DNA of 64,000 nt from Moritella sp. PE36 (GCF_000170855.1 NZ_ABCQ01000022.1:1-64000), one strand, 5' to 3'. Counted from the first letter of the stretch, positions 18,865-29,361 are shown. The notes: generated from the sequence alone by a model not told the origin. Translations and numbers: made by a program.

Positions 18865-19695
18865 ATGTCACAAAATCGTTACTTCAATTCTGAAGCTAAA
18901 AATATTAAATGGATTAAACAAGGACGAGGTTCTGGCCATGGTATCAATTACAAACCTTGGCTTACAGTGCGGGACCTACCATCAAGAGGTCGTTCAAGTC
19001 GAGTCTTTGGACATAAAAGTGCCCGAACTCATCATCTATTATCAGATTTAGAATTAGCTGTATTTTTCATTTTAGAATGGGACCTATCAGTCACTGATAT
19101 ACGAGAACAATTTCCACTTAACCTTAAAGACACACAATCCATCGCTCGTAACGCACAAATTAAACACCCCGTAGATAAAGGTGTGCAGCAAATAATGTCA
19201 TCCGACTTCCTCGTGAATACAAATTTCCTCAACAAACCTAAATTTGCGTTACAAGCTAAATACGCAGCAGATTTAGAAGATCCAAGAACAATAGAAAAGC
19301 TTGAAATTGAACGCCAATTTTGGGCATTAAAATCAGTACCATGGTTTATCGTCACTGAAAATGATATCCCAAAAGTTGTTTTTGAAAACATTAAATGGCT
19401 CTATCCTGCCCAGCGGGATGAAATAGATTTAGGTGAATTTATTGAACGTATTAATTTTTATCAACATATCTTTAAAAGTCATCCGACTAAAACAATTATT
19501 ACACTCTCCAAGTTATTAGATAGTACTTACGATCTTGAATTAGGTGAGACACTCCGTGAATTACGCCAACTGTTAGCCCATAGATGTTTTGAATTCGATA
19601 TAAATATTCCAATAAAAAAATTAAAAATCAATGAATTACATTTGGCTAATTATGACGCTATACGGGAGGCTGAATGTTTAGAGTTAACGAGGTAG
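18865..19695 (+). CDS. tnsA: Tn7-like transposase subunit TnsA (5'-end-cleaving endonuclease)
   Basis: 276 residues from the ATG at 18865 (MSQNRYFNSEAKN), close to the 273 of Tn7 TnsA. An upstream in-frame ATG at 18829 lies inside the terminator-like hairpin and gives 288. The TnsA endonuclease core is visible: LAVFFILEWDLSVTDIREQF contains the conserved Glu and the DIREQ segment, and the NKPKFALQAKYA segment carries the catalytic Lys of the restriction-enzyme-like fold. TnsA cuts the 5' ends and works with TnsB for cut-and-paste transposition. It overlaps tnsB by 22 bp. Confidence 0.93.
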   Translation: MSQNRYFNSEAKNIKWIKQGRGSGHGINYKPWLTVRDLPSRGRSSRVFGHKSARTHHLLSDLELAVFFILEWDLSVTDIREQFPLNLKDTQSIARNAQIKHPVDKGVQQIMSSDFLVNTNFLNKPKFALQAKYAADLEDPRTIEKLEIERQFWALKSVPWFIVTENDIPKVVFENIKWLYPAQRDEIDLGEFIERINFYQHIFKSHPTKTIITLSKLLDSTYDLELGETLRELRQLLAHRCFEFDINIPIKKLKINELHLANYDAIREAECLELTR

Positions 19696-21752
19696 TCAAT
19701 TTTAGTGATGAACAATATCGGATCTTAACTATTTACCTTGATGAAATAGTTTGGATTTCATTAGATGATGAGAAAGCTTTTCCGTCTTGGATTGCTAAAG
19801 ACGAGTTAGTAGAAGCTATTGACGATGGGACTCTAACCAGAGGAACTGACCCATTCGAGTTTTTAGCTTTTGAAAAACCAGAAGAAGGTAGTACGTTTTA
19901 CAAAAAACGAAATCATAATTATGAACTCATATTGCCTCTCATTTCTGACGAACAGATATTTAACCCTAAAGCTCGAGCTAAATTAATTAACGCATTGATT
20001 GACAGTCATGTATCAACTAAGCGTACTTTGTATAAACAACTCAGGCGCTATTGGCAGCGAGGTCAAATACAAAATGCCCTACTTCCTGACTATAAGCTCT
20101 CTGGTGGTAAAGGAAAAAAAAGGCAAGCTACAGATAAAAAACTGGGTAGACCTCGCATCATTACGTCTGGTAAGGGAGCAATTATAACCCCTGAAGTTGA
20201 AAAACTATTTCGTCGAACAATTGAGAAATATTTACTTGTTGCCAAAAAAAATACATTTCCCTTCACTCATCGACAATTTAAAAGCATCTATGAGACTTAT
20301 TACCCTGAAACGCCAGAAGAAGAAATTCCATCATTGTGGCAAATGAAGCACTTCTATACTCGAGAGTATAAACAAGCTGAAGTAATGTCTAAACAAGTAA
20401 CAAACATTGCATATCAAAAAGACGTTCGCCCTCTATTAAGTACAGTCAATACAAATACATTAGGACCAGGTTCACGATTTGAAATTGACGCAACGATTGC
20501 TGATATCTACATTACCTCAAACAGTGAACGGGCATGTATTATTGGTCGTCCTGTTGTATATACAGTTATAGACTCATTTAGCCGTATGGTAGCTGGTATT
20601 TATGTCGGGATGGAAAGTCCATCTTACGCTACAGCCATGCAGGCTCTCACTAATGCACTAACAGATAAAGTGGCTTACTGTGCAAAATATGGCATTGATA
20701 TCACGAATGAAGAATGGCCGGTTAATGGATTACCCGATGCCATCTTAGCTGATAGAGGCGAATTGATAGGATATCAAATTGAATCTCTCGAACGCAACTT
20801 TTCAATTCGCATCGAAAATACAGGCCCTTATCGTGGCGATGCAAAAGGTATTGTAGAGCGATATTTCGGAACTCTTCAGGCCATATTCAAGCCCTTTTTA
20901 CCAGGTATAGTCACTGGCACTAAAATCAAAAAACAAGGTGATAGAGATTATCGACTTGATGCTAAGGTAACACTTAATGAATTTATTGAAATTATCTTAA
21001 CCTCTGTTTTATATCATAATCAATTTCATACACTAGAATACTATGACCGCGATATTGACATGCCAGAAGACCTTGCTATGACCCCGCTATCACTATGGAA
21101 TTGGGGTCTTCAAAATAGAACAGGTAAATTAAGAAGTGCCCCAGAAGAAGCGATTCAAATTGCATTGTTACCGCAAATTGATGTGACTTGCTCACCTTTA
21201 GGTATCAAAGCTTTAGGCATCTATTTCACAAGTAGTGAAATTTTAGAGCAAGGCTGGCTACATAGAGGGAAATCGGTGAAAAGGCCTCAGAACCTTAAAG
21301 CAGCCTATGATCCACGAACAGCAAATCAAATTTATTTGTTTCCTGAAAAAAATAACAATAAATATTGGATATGCAAATTAGCAGACCGAAGCCGTGAGTT
21401 TATAGACTGCACATTTTGGGAAGTTGAAAAAGTACAATCTGAGCAAAAGCAGGCGATATCTAAATCTAAAATGACCTCTGATAATAAACTTAGAGCGCTA
21501 GAAAGTGCAATGGCTAAAAAAGTCAAAGAGATTGAAAAAAATGCAATCAATACAGCTCAAATGTCTGATGCAGAAAGGTTACGACAGATAAATGACAATA
21601 AGGAGAAGGCTAAAGAAGCAGAAAGAAAAGAAACAGCTTTTCACCCTAATGTGAACAAAAAAAACCAATCTGCCGATATCATTCCTATCACAAAGCAAGA
21701 TGATGATTGCAGTTTCCCTGATTATATTGACGAGCTTTTTGATGAGGATTAA
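19674..21752 (+). CDS. tnsB: Tn7-like transposase subunit TnsB (DDE strand-transferase)
   Basis: 692 residues (Tn7 TnsB is 702). The retroviral-integrase-like catalytic triad is readable: Asp272 in RFEIDATIADIY, Asp360 in AILADRGE, and Glu395 in GIVERYFGTLQ, within one position of the Tn7 triad (D273, D361, E396). The N-terminal part binds the 20-bp end repeats and the C-terminal tail, rich in Lys and Glu, is expected to contact TnsC. A GGGAGG ribosome site lies before the ATG, inside the end of tnsA. It cuts the 3' ends and joins them to target DNA. Confidence 0.96.
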   Translation: MFRVNEVVNFSDEQYRILTIYLDEIVWISLDDEKAFPSWIAKDELVEAIDDGTLTRGTDPFEFLAFEKPEEGSTFYKKRNHNYELILPLISDEQIFNPKARAKLINALIDSHVSTKRTLYKQLRRYWQRGQIQNALLPDYKLSGGKGKKRQATDKKLGRPRIITSGKGAIITPEVEKLFRRTIEKYLLVAKKNTFPFTHRQFKSIYETYYPETPEEEIPSLWQMKHFYTREYKQAEVMSKQVTNIAYQKDVRPLLSTVNTNTLGPGSRFEIDATIADIYITSNSERACIIGRPVVYTVIDSFSRMVAGIYVGMESPSYATAMQALTNALTDKVAYCAKYGIDITNEEWPVNGLPDAILADRGELIGYQIESLERNFSIRIENTGPYRGDAKGIVERYFGTLQAIFKPFLPGIVTGTKIKKQGDRDYRLDAKVTLNEFIEIILTSVLYHNQFHTLEYYDRDIDMPEDLAMTPLSLWNWGLQNRTGKLRSAPEEAIQIALLPQIDVTCSPLGIKALGIYFTSSEILEQGWLHRGKSVKRPQNLKAAYDPRTANQIYLFPEKNNNKYWICKLADRSREFIDCTFWEVEKVQSEQKQAISKSKMTSDNKLRALESAMAKKVKEIEKNAINTAQMSDAERLRQINDNKEKAKEAERKETAFHPNVNKKNQSADIIPITKQDDDCSFPDYIDELFDED

Positions 21753-21754
21753 AT

Positions 21755-23416
21755 ATGAGTACTAACAATTTCGTTCATGACGCCTGCTATCAAGATCCCG
21801 GTATCAAAAAATACCAAGGTAATGCATTTATCGAAGCGTTACCTCCTATTATGTCCACAGCACAGATAAAAACAGGGCTCACAGGCAAAGTTGACTTTGA
21901 TCCCAAGGATATATTTATTGATGCCAATAGAAGAATTCACATAATAGCTAACTTGTTAAATGATTTCTTTCAGCCTATTTCTAATCACCTACAGCTAGAA
22001 AGTAAAATATCGATCATGATCCGCCAAGGCTATGTTGGTCGGAACCCTGATAATGGCGCTTTAAATAGCCATATGCAAAATGGTTACGAGAGAATTCAAA
22101 GCGGTGATTTAAACAGTTTTAGATTTACAAATGTTAAATCTACAGCACTAAGTATGGCTTTGATTGGTAACTCTGGTTGCGGTAAAACAAGTACGCTAAA
22201 CAGAATCCTCGCGACCTATCCGCAAGCTATTTATCATGAAAAAACCAATATAACTCAAATCGTGTATTTAAAATTAGACTGCCCATCAAATGGTTCGACA
22301 AAAAGCCTCTGCCATCACTTTTTCACAGCAATAGACAAAATATTAGGCACTAACTATGAGACAAAGTACGCACTAAAACGGCATGGTGTTGAAACGCTAT
22401 TAACGTTAATGAGCCAAATCGCTAATGTGCACGCAGTAGGTGTATTAGTTATTGATGAAATTCAGCATTTGAGCCTATCCGGTGGCATAGACAAGATGCT
22501 CAACTTCTTTGTTACGTTAGTTAATGTCATCGGGTTACCCGTCATTCTGATAGGAACACCTAAAGCTCGACCTATATTTGAATCTGATTTTCGTTCTGCC
22601 AGACGAGGTGCCGGATTTGGTGCTTTATTTTGGGAACCAATGAAGAATCTTCCATCTAAAGAAAATCCTCGAACAGGAAAGTTAAGTAAAAGTGAATGGG
22701 TAGCATTTACAGATAAGTTATGGGGCTATCAATGGCTTCAAAAAAATGACACGCCTTTATCAGATGAGTTACGTGAATGTTGGTATGACTTATCGCAAGG
22801 TGTACTCGATATCGTAGTAAAGCTCTTTGTCTTGTCTCAACTAAGAGCTATCGTATTAAAAACTGAACGGCTAACAATAAATATCCTTACACAGGTATAC
22901 GAAGATGAACTAAAGCCAGTACACCCTATGCTAGACGCTCTGCGATCTAATGACCCTGAACGCATAGTTGAATTTTCAGATCTTTGTATGCCGGATATCG
23001 ATAAACAATTATTAACCTTATCTCAGAAAATAGAACATGAACTTAATAACGAAGACTCATTAGATAACATCTATCATGGCAATCAAAATGCTAAACGTCT
23101 ACACCAGTTGTTAGTCGCGATGGACTGTAACTCTGACCTGATAAAACCGTTGGTAAATAAAGCATTTGAATTACATCCGACAATGACCATGCAACAATTA
23201 ATGCCAATTATTCTCGAGTGGTATAACGAACCAAAAGAAAAAATAGTTAAACCACCAACATCGGTAATTAAGAAACAGAACTGGAATACGTTACCTTCTG
23301 ACGATATGCGTTTTATGCATTCAGAATCTGATAATGGATCCTATTCAGTCTATGAACAATTAAAACTTAAAGGTGTGATTTTTAGTTCAAATTCTTGGTT
23401 CAAAGATGTAGGGTAA
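21755..23416 (+). CDS. tnsC: Tn7-like AAA+ regulator TnsC
   Basis: 553 residues (Tn7 TnsC is 555). Walker A GNSGCGKTS at about residues 138-146 and Walker B VLVIDEIQHL near 230 mark an AAA+ ATPase. It links the target selectors TnsD and TnsE to the TnsAB transposase and provides target immunity. The ATG is two bases after the tnsB stop, with a GAGG ribosome site in the end of tnsB. Confidence 0.96.
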   Translation: MSTNNFVHDACYQDPGIKKYQGNAFIEALPPIMSTAQIKTGLTGKVDFDPKDIFIDANRRIHIIANLLNDFFQPISNHLQLESKISIMIRQGYVGRNPDNGALNSHMQNGYERIQSGDLNSFRFTNVKSTALSMALIGNSGCGKTSTLNRILATYPQAIYHEKTNITQIVYLKLDCPSNGSTKSLCHHFFTAIDKILGTNYETKYALKRHGVETLLTLMSQIANVHAVGVLVIDEIQHLSLSGGIDKMLNFFVTLVNVIGLPVILIGTPKARPIFESDFRSARRGAGFGALFWEPMKNLPSKENPRTGKLSKSEWVAFTDKLWGYQWLQKNDTPLSDELRECWYDLSQGVLDIVVKLFVLSQLRAIVLKTERLTINILTQVYEDELKPVHPMLDALRSNDPERIVEFSDLCMPDIDKQLLTLSQKIEHELNNEDSLDNIYHGNQNAKRLHQLLVAMDCNSDLIKPLVNKAFELHPTMTMQQLMPIILEWYNEPKEKIVKPPTSVIKKQNWNTLPSDDMRFMHSESDNGSYSVYEQLKLKGVIFSSNSWFKDVG

Positions 23417-23418
23417 TT

Positions 23419-24957
23419 ATGCGCATTCTTCCAATCCCTTATCCAGATGAACTCATCTACAGCGTCATAGCTCGATATGGCGTTCACTTTGGCAGAACAA
23501 GTCCAAAAGCGATATTGGATGACATTTTTAGCGACCGAAAAATAATCGCGACCATAGACTTGCCTAACCAGTTGAGTAAAGTTTCCAATCAGCTACCAGC
23601 CCTTACGGACTATTCTGAAACTAACCTTGCCTACAAACACACATTTTTTCCAATTTATGCCCCCTTCACCTTAGAATCACGTAAACATAAATGCTTAAAG
23701 TTATTGTCGAATCGATCTCAAGGTTCAGTTCATTTAATGCTTGGCATCTCCGCGTCAAGAGTGAATAAAAACATCACATTAAAATACTGTCCGCAGTGTC
23801 TTGATGAACAGTTACAGCAATATGGTGAGTACTATTGGAAACGAAGTTGGCAAGTTACAGGGGCTGAATGCTGCCTTAAGCATGGCATGCTTATCGACTC
23901 TGATATCACCATAAATTCCAACCATAGACACGCATATTTTGCTGCATCTCCCGAACATTGCATAAGGATGTCACAGGCTAAAGCAACACCAGAGGCTACG
24001 GCTGTAACAACCCAGGTGAATCAATTGTTGTCACAACCACCAATATGTTCACCAACTTTCACACAATGGTCTTTGTTTTATAAGCAGATGGCGAACAACA
24101 ATGGTTATGGTAAAGGTGAATCTCATATAAAACACGATGAAATTAAGCAATTAATACTTAACCGTTGGTCCCATCGCTGGCTTAAAAAACATGGACTAGA
24201 GCTCAATAATAAAGACACTAGCTGGCTTAAAACCATATTCAGGAAACATCGTAAATCATTTAGTTACCTAGAGCATATTGTCGTACTTAGCTCATTTCAT
24301 GATCCAGATTCAAATAATAATTGGGACATATGCAAAGTGATAAATCAGGTGAGCAACTTATCATGTTCCACGACTAAACCCGATGAAAAAACTAAGAATC
24401 ATATTGATATTAAAACGCTCAAATATCATCAAAATAATTGGAAATCACTAGTGTCAAAATGGGGTGTAAAAGCATCTAGACATAGAGAAAATGGCGGAGC
24501 GTTATATGCCTATCTCTATCGTAATGATAAAGCTTGGTTGCTTAAGCTTAATGAATCCTATCACTTACCACAGAAAACCATTAATAATCGAGTCAATTGG
24601 CATAAACGTGATCGCCAACTTTGTAAGCAGCTAATAACTAAGAGTAAAATAATTGAATTGAAATTGGAACATCCACAGTTCACAAGGAATTGGTATTTAA
24701 CTCAGTTGTCATCATCTTCCAATATTGAAAAACATCTAGATAAATTACCTTTATGTAATGATTTTTTTCAACGCTATTGTGAAACAACAGATGATTATCA
24801 AATCCGCCGAATAACTCGTTCAATTCAAATGTTGCGAAACGAACTAATCAATACTTCGAGATGGCGTGTATTACGTAAAGCAGGATTAAGCGAAATAAGA
24901 CTTACCAATCTAGCTCGTCATTTTTTAGATAATGTAATCGGAGATATCATTGAGTGA
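23419..24957 (+). CDS. tnsD: Tn7-like attTn7 target selector TnsD (TniQ family)
   Basis: 512 residues from the ATG at 23419 (MRILPIPYPDELIYSVIARY); an upstream TTG at 23395 is less likely. Tn7 TnsD has 508. The TniQ start and the zinc-binding pattern CPQCLDEQ...ECCLKHG (near residues 125-155) are clear. TnsD binds the 3' end of glmS and directs insertion downstream, which agrees with the location of this element. The stop codon overlaps the tnsE GTG. Confidence 0.94.
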   Translation: MRILPIPYPDELIYSVIARYGVHFGRTSPKAILDDIFSDRKIIATIDLPNQLSKVSNQLPALTDYSETNLAYKHTFFPIYAPFTLESRKHKCLKLLSNRSQGSVHLMLGISASRVNKNITLKYCPQCLDEQLQQYGEYYWKRSWQVTGAECCLKHGMLIDSDITINSNHRHAYFAASPEHCIRMSQAKATPEATAVTTQVNQLLSQPPICSPTFTQWSLFYKQMANNNGYGKGESHIKHDEIKQLILNRWSHRWLKKHGLELNNKDTSWLKTIFRKHRKSFSYLEHIVVLSSFHDPDSNNNWDICKVINQVSNLSCSTTKPDEKTKNHIDIKTLKYHQNNWKSLVSKWGVKASRHRENGGALYAYLYRNDKAWLLKLNESYHLPQKTINNRVNWHKRDRQLCKQLITKSKIIELKLEHPQFTRNWYLTQLSSSSNIEKHLDKLPLCNDFFQRYCETTDDYQIRRITRSIQMLRNELINTSRWRVLRKAGLSEIRLTNLARHFLDNVIGDIIE

Positions 24958-26561
24958 ATAATTTACATATAGACGGATTTGAAGATAATACGGTGATAAA
25001 TGGATTCGGGAGCTTTTTCAAACATAATGACGCAGCACGATGGAATATAAATTTAAATGTTTCACCTCATCAGAAGAAACATTACACCTCTTTATCACAA
25101 GCGCCAATATTAACCCGTAAACGTATTATTAACGCAACGAGTGATACTTACAAAAAAGGTTATTCACGAAATATAGAGATTGAAAGCTTTCAAACATGGG
25201 AGACATGTAAGATCGCTGATTGCCCTATATTAAACAATCAGAATAAGTCTGAAAATGAACAGTTTTGCTTCAAGTTTATAACTAACTCCGGAATGACGGT
25301 CTATCTCCCTCAATTTGAGCTTGCTCGCGTATTATTTTTTCGTGATGGATACTTATCCAGAACCGCAATGAATTCAACTGAACTGAGTATTGAGTTTGAT
25401 ATAGACCATAATAGCGATGATGACTCAGTCATTGTTAATGTTCTTGATAGCACAAGTTATTGTATGGAACATTTTAACAATGAAGCTGCAAGGTCTACTC
25501 TCAGCTGGGTCCTTCTCGATCCCAACGCTCGAACCTCATATGAGAGTATCCATCGTTATTATCGCAAGAATGTATATTTAAAAAATAATTACGAACATTG
25601 GTTTTTTCAATTTGATCAACCTAATTTAGACGGTTCTAAACTTCAAATAAAAGGGATATATAACGACAGTGATGATATCTTTTTTGTTAACGAAATAACG
25701 TCGATTACCAATTTAAGACATTCGCTATCTCAACCAATAATATTCACTCACAGTAACTTTACAGAGTTAGACCCCACCGTAGAGTCCAAAAACTATACCA
25801 AAGAACAAAAGACTGCCGACAAGTATGCCTTATACGACAATCTAACACCAAACTCTGATACAACTCATCGTATGGTCAGTGCACCAGCAACCTTCATTGA
25901 GTTTGCTACGCCAATAAGATCAAGAAAAAGACCGCAGAAAAAACAAGCACTTTCTACAGCCTCCTTTGATGATGAAAGCAAGGACGATAGCACAGATATA
26001 ACCAGCCACATCTGCACTGAAGAAGGCGCTAATACTGGGACTGTATTACGTGCAGAATGGGATACGACTGTAAACACTCAAGACGATGAACGTGTATATG
26101 AAAATAAATTCGCACTATTCTTGCGGATGATTTCATATCTTGAAAGCAACTTCGATTGCCAAGTCATAGATAAGAAAATAACCAAGCTCCCTCTTATCGA
26201 AAAACATAAAAAGCACTTATTACAGAGCACTGCTGAACCGCGCTGTATTGCTGTCATTGAAGTAGCAATAAGAACTAAGGTTTATCATATTCTTGAAGTT
26301 GATACTTCCGATTCGGCAAATAAATTGGCAACTAAAATTATTCATTTTAATTCTAATATTGACTTAGAAAATGAATTAACAAATATCAATGATTACTTAG
26401 TTAAAAACTCCCTCCGCTGGCCACAAGAAAGATTAAATTTACTATCAAGTAATCGGCAAGTAAGTACCTCGCACCCACAGATGATTAATTACTGTGAAAA
26501 CATTGATAAAGCGACATTACATAAGTGGTCTGTTCGTGTTTTCAGCAAGTTCATTGATTAA
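24954..26561 (+). CDS. tnsE: Tn7-like target selector TnsE
   Basis: 535 residues (Tn7 TnsE is 538), with a GTG start overlapping the tnsD stop by four bases. Few catalytic motifs are expected. The position after tnsD, the length, and a C-terminal domain with the WPQERL and EYNDYL-type segments support TnsE. In Tn7 it directs transposition to conjugating plasmids and replicating DNA through the sliding clamp. Its presence implies two routes of spread for the cargo: glmS-specific and plasmid-directed. There are no Cas genes nearby. Confidence 0.88.
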   Translation: MNNLHIDGFEDNTVINGFGSFFKHNDAARWNINLNVSPHQKKHYTSLSQAPILTRKRIINATSDTYKKGYSRNIEIESFQTWETCKIADCPILNNQNKSENEQFCFKFITNSGMTVYLPQFELARVLFFRDGYLSRTAMNSTELSIEFDIDHNSDDDSVIVNVLDSTSYCMEHFNNEAARSTLSWVLLDPNARTSYESIHRYYRKNVYLKNNYEHWFFQFDQPNLDGSKLQIKGIYNDSDDIFFVNEITSITNLRHSLSQPIIFTHSNFTELDPTVESKNYTKEQKTADKYALYDNLTPNSDTTHRMVSAPATFIEFATPIRSRKRPQKKQALSTASFDDESKDDSTDITSHICTEEGANTGTVLRAEWDTTVNTQDDERVYENKFALFLRMISYLESNFDCQVIDKKITKLPLIEKHKKHLLQSTAEPRCIAVIEVAIRTKVYHILEVDTSDSANKLATKIIHFNSNIDLENELTNINDYLVKNSLRWPQERLNLLSSNRQVSTSHPQMINYCENIDKATLHKWSVRVFSKFID

Positions 26562-26679
26562 TATAAAGCTATCTGCAATTACATTTCAAAATAAGCTTTA
26601 GTTCTTGCTTTAAATTTGCTGGATAACCTCCAATCGGGATAAGAAGTTAAACTAAAAGCTAGCTTTAGAAATAAGTTAT

Positions 26680-27056
26680 TTATTCTGTGATGTCGATGAT
26701 TTTTTTAAAGTATATCTGAATGGCATAAACATCAATTGAAAGAGGTGAATGCAAGCGGAATAGAACAACTAACCTATCTCACAGTGAAATAATGACAATT
26801 ATTATTGCATGTCACATCACCGTAATTTCAAACAATTATATTGGTCTTATTCGTCGTTACAACCTTAAAAGGCAAACCAACAGGGATTGAGTTTATTGAT
26901 TATACAAGCATTAAAGTTTACCATAATTTAAGAAGACTTAGACACAAGATTGACAAAGTTAAGGGGTTGAGCAACGAGGATAAAAACCCAAATGTATTGA
27001 AGGCACTTGGATTTTTACAGCTTATAATGATCAGTCAATCGATTATTTTCGCTTAA
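26680..27056 (+). pseudogene. IS982-family transposase, N-terminal portion (frameshifted, interrupted)
   Basis: Family phrases can be read across frames: CDVDDFFKVYL, EWHKHQLKE, HSEIMTIII, then in one frame KGKPTGIEFIDYTSIKVYHNLR with RHKIDKVKGL. Several frameshifts and stops make it non-functional. The similarity fades at about 27034, at a point corresponding to LI(V/M)NDQ in IS982 transposases. The missing C-terminal portion appears in the same orientation at 48198-48372, starting where this one stops. Confidence 0.75.
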
Positions 27057-27110
27057 CTGATCAATACTAGAGCATAGTGGCGACTTATTTATTCCGCAAA
27101 GTCGTACACT

Positions 27111-27154
27111 AAAGCAGGTCAAAGAATCATAGTATGTATACTTTGACCTGCTTT
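27111..27154 (-). terminator. Inverted repeat overlapping the stop codon of the MFS gene, probable operon terminator
   Basis: Perfect 14-bp arms AAAGCAGGTCAAAG (27111-27124) and its complement (27141-27154) with a 16-nt spacer. The T run on the minus strand is short, so termination strength is uncertain. It sits at the very end of the NRPS-PKS operon. Confidence 0.6.
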
Positions 27155-28382
27155 AGGCCATTTCAACTTTAGATGCAATATTCTGCTCATCCTTACTAAC
27201 AAATTTCGCGACTACCATTTTGGCTGGAATAATACTGAGGATAGTAAACATCCCAATAACAATCACGACTTCGTAAGTGGGTAAGATCTCCCCCGAGTAT
27301 AAATACATAGATATGAGACACGCAATGCCTTGAAATAATCCGATAGCTCTCAAAATAATTATATTGGCCTCTACAGCTTGATGACGTTCAATTGAATTTA
27401 AAATATTGACACAAGCAGGGTTATATAAACCGATACTGATGCCTCCCAAAAACATAGTTGTTAACATAGTGTACATACTTGGATACATTATGAATATGAT
27501 CGATGCCAATAGATAGGCGCAAGGGAAGAATGATACAATTCGTACCAAAGACATTACTTTTATTATTCGTTCAAAATAGAACCCACCAATAAGTGAAGGC
27601 AATCGAAGTAACGTCATGATAAGGACACTTTGCGCTGCAGTCATTATATCAGCACGCTCAACTATTAAAGATTGAAAATATGCATATGAAGCATTGACAG
27701 CATGCAGTAAAGGCATCCCTAAAGCTACCCAGAATATCTGTATTTTTACGGACGACGTAACTTTTTTAGTATTTTCAACTTCACCTATAATTGCCTCTTT
27801 ATTCTTCACGTCGTGACCCACATATAGGAGGCATAAAGAAAGCAACAAAAAGGTTAATGCATCAATAATAAGGGCAAACCGCCAATCACCAGTGGAAATC
27901 AGATAAGATGCCATCAAAACACCTAATATACCAGCTACAATATCAAGTCCTGCTTTTCTACCGGACACCTTAGTGTAATTTTCATCGTCACAAAAAAACT
28001 TATATATCGACACATTATAAATAAGCCTAGTAATCCCCTCTTTAGTGATCGCATATAAAAACACAAACCCAGCTATTAGTATTATCATTGACCATTTTTC
28101 TGTTAAGACGAACACAAGTCCACCAAAAAAAATTTCAATACACGAAATAGCTAAAAGAAGTAAAGCATAATCTTTTCTTTCGGTATGTTTACGTTGTTTA
28201 ACTATTTTTCCAAAAAAACTAGAAATAAACATTGCAAGAGAAGGTACTAACCAAGCTATCAACGCTATCCTTATATCCCCCGTTTCCACGCCTATTCCTA
28301 TAGGTAAAGCAATAACAAGAAGTGAATCACCAAATGACGATAAAAAAGATATTCCTAAAAAAGTATTAGTTTTAGACTTCAT
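27153..28382 (-). CDS. MFS transporter, probable exporter of the cluster product
   Basis: 409 residues with about 12 membrane segments, beginning MKSKTNTFLGISFLSSFGDS. The pattern and size fit the major facilitator superfamily, closest in feel to the small-molecule effluxers found in peptide biosynthesis clusters. It is the last gene of the minus-strand biosynthetic operon and overlaps the methyltransferase by 11 bp, so it is co-translated with the pathway. It is inferred to export the product and perhaps confer self-resistance. Substrate cannot be read from the sequence. Confidence 0.85.
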   Translation of the reverse strand: MKSKTNTFLGISFLSSFGDSLLVIALPIGIGVETGDIRIALIAWLVPSLAMFISSFFGKIVKQRKHTERKDYALLLLAISCIEIFFGGLVFVLTEKWSMIILIAGFVFLYAITKEGITRLIYNVSIYKFFCDDENYTKVSGRKAGLDIVAGILGVLMASYLISTGDWRFALIIDALTFLLLSLCLLYVGHDVKNKEAIIGEVENTKKVTSSVKIQIFWVALGMPLLHAVNASYAYFQSLIVERADIMTAAQSVLIMTLLRLPSLIGGFYFERIIKVMSLVRIVSFFPCAYLLASIIFIMYPSMYTMLTTMFLGGISIGLYNPACVNILNSIERHQAVEANIIILRAIGLFQGIACLISMYLYSGEILPTYEVVIVIGMFTILSIIPAKMVVAKFVSKDEQNIASKVEMA

Positions 28383-29361
28383 TTTGATGACTCCTTAACC
28401 ATGTAGCCAAATGTGCTAAATCAGCTGTTGATTTAGTACAAAGAACAGATATACCATTTGGTTTCCATAGGTACTCAGCTACATTAATTTTTAGTTCATA
28501 GTCCAACTTTTCGAAAGCGTCTCTAAGAGATTCTCCAATACCCAGCTCCTCAATTGATAAGTAGCAAGCCGCATCATATTTGGGCAAACAACTAGCAAAC
28601 AAACGGCTTTCGTTATTGCGGTTAAAACCACAACAGAAATTAGAGTCAAACCCAACCTCAGACGACATACTAATAATACCGTTATAATCGTAAGCATTCA
28701 CAATTGGATTTAGAAAAGCGTCCACATCAATAGCCAACTGATCAACGTCACCATTTTCTTGTAAAGCTGTTTCACTACCATACTGATGCGTATGTAAAGT
28801 AGCGCGTAAATCGTGCATAGCTTCAATATCAAGAAACCAATTTTCACCTGATTTTTTCTTAGTCAAAATTTGAAGTGCATCACGTAAGTTCAAACGTTCG
28901 CGCTCACCAATACTGTGATAAAGCCATATAAGCGCAAACCCATCATCTTTCAGATTGCGATATGCAGCCTTAAAACCTTCAATAGGTTGTTCCATATGAT
29001 GAAACACACCAGTTGATACAACAACATCAAATTTTTTGTCCGTCATAAAATCTTCAATTGCCGAACGGATAAATTGAACATTACTTAAATTATGTTTTTC
29101 TTTCAATTCAAGAGCTACATTTAAAGATTCCGCAGTCATATCGACGCCTACGAACTGAGTCTCAGGATACATGCTTGCCATGCCACAAAGCCGATGTCCG
29201 GAACCACACCCAAGGTCAAGAACCGATTTACCCTCTAGGCAATCTATCGTAAAAATACTGCCAGCCATCGCAGCTAAATCGTAAATCAAATTATTCCCAG
29301 CGTTTTTGCTCGGATAAGGGTAGCGTGAATACATAGCTTCCAAAGCTGCTCTTTTTTTCAT
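28372..29361 (-). CDS. SAM-dependent methyltransferase (class I) of the NRPS-PKS cluster
   Basis: 329 residues. The SAM-binding motif I reads VLDLGCGSGHRL (near residues 47-58), followed by VGVDMTAES and DVVSTGVFHHM, typical of class I methyltransferases. The C-terminal ~150 residues are not recognised and may bind the peptide or a carrier. The gene overlaps the TE-containing NRPS by four bases (ATGA) and the exporter by 11, so it is part of the pathway. It probably O-, N- or C-methylates the product or an intermediate. Confidence 0.87.
   Translation of the reverse strand: MKKRAALEAMYSRYPYPSKNAGNNLIYDLAAMAGSIFTIDCLEGKSVLDLGCGSGHRLCGMASMYPETQFVGVDMTAESLNVALELKEKHNLSNVQFIRSAIEDFMTDKKFDVVVSTGVFHHMEQPIEGFKAAYRNLKDDGFALIWLYHSIGERERLNLRDALQILTKKKSGENWFLDIEAMHDLRATLHTHQYGSETALQENGDVDQLAIDVDAFLNPIVNAYDYNGIISMSSEVGFDSNFCCGFNRNNESRLFASCLPKYDAACYLSIEELGIGESLRDAFEKLDYELKINVAEYLWKPNGISVLCTKSTADLAHLATWLRSHQNEV

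Noticed and set aside
18865-26561. CRISPR-guided (CAST) Tn7 variant
   Set aside because: TnsD and TnsE are full length, no Cas genes are present, and insertion is at the standard glmS site.
26841-27056. A 71-codon ORF as a small cargo gene
   Set aside because: It contains IS982 transposase motifs and is a fragment.
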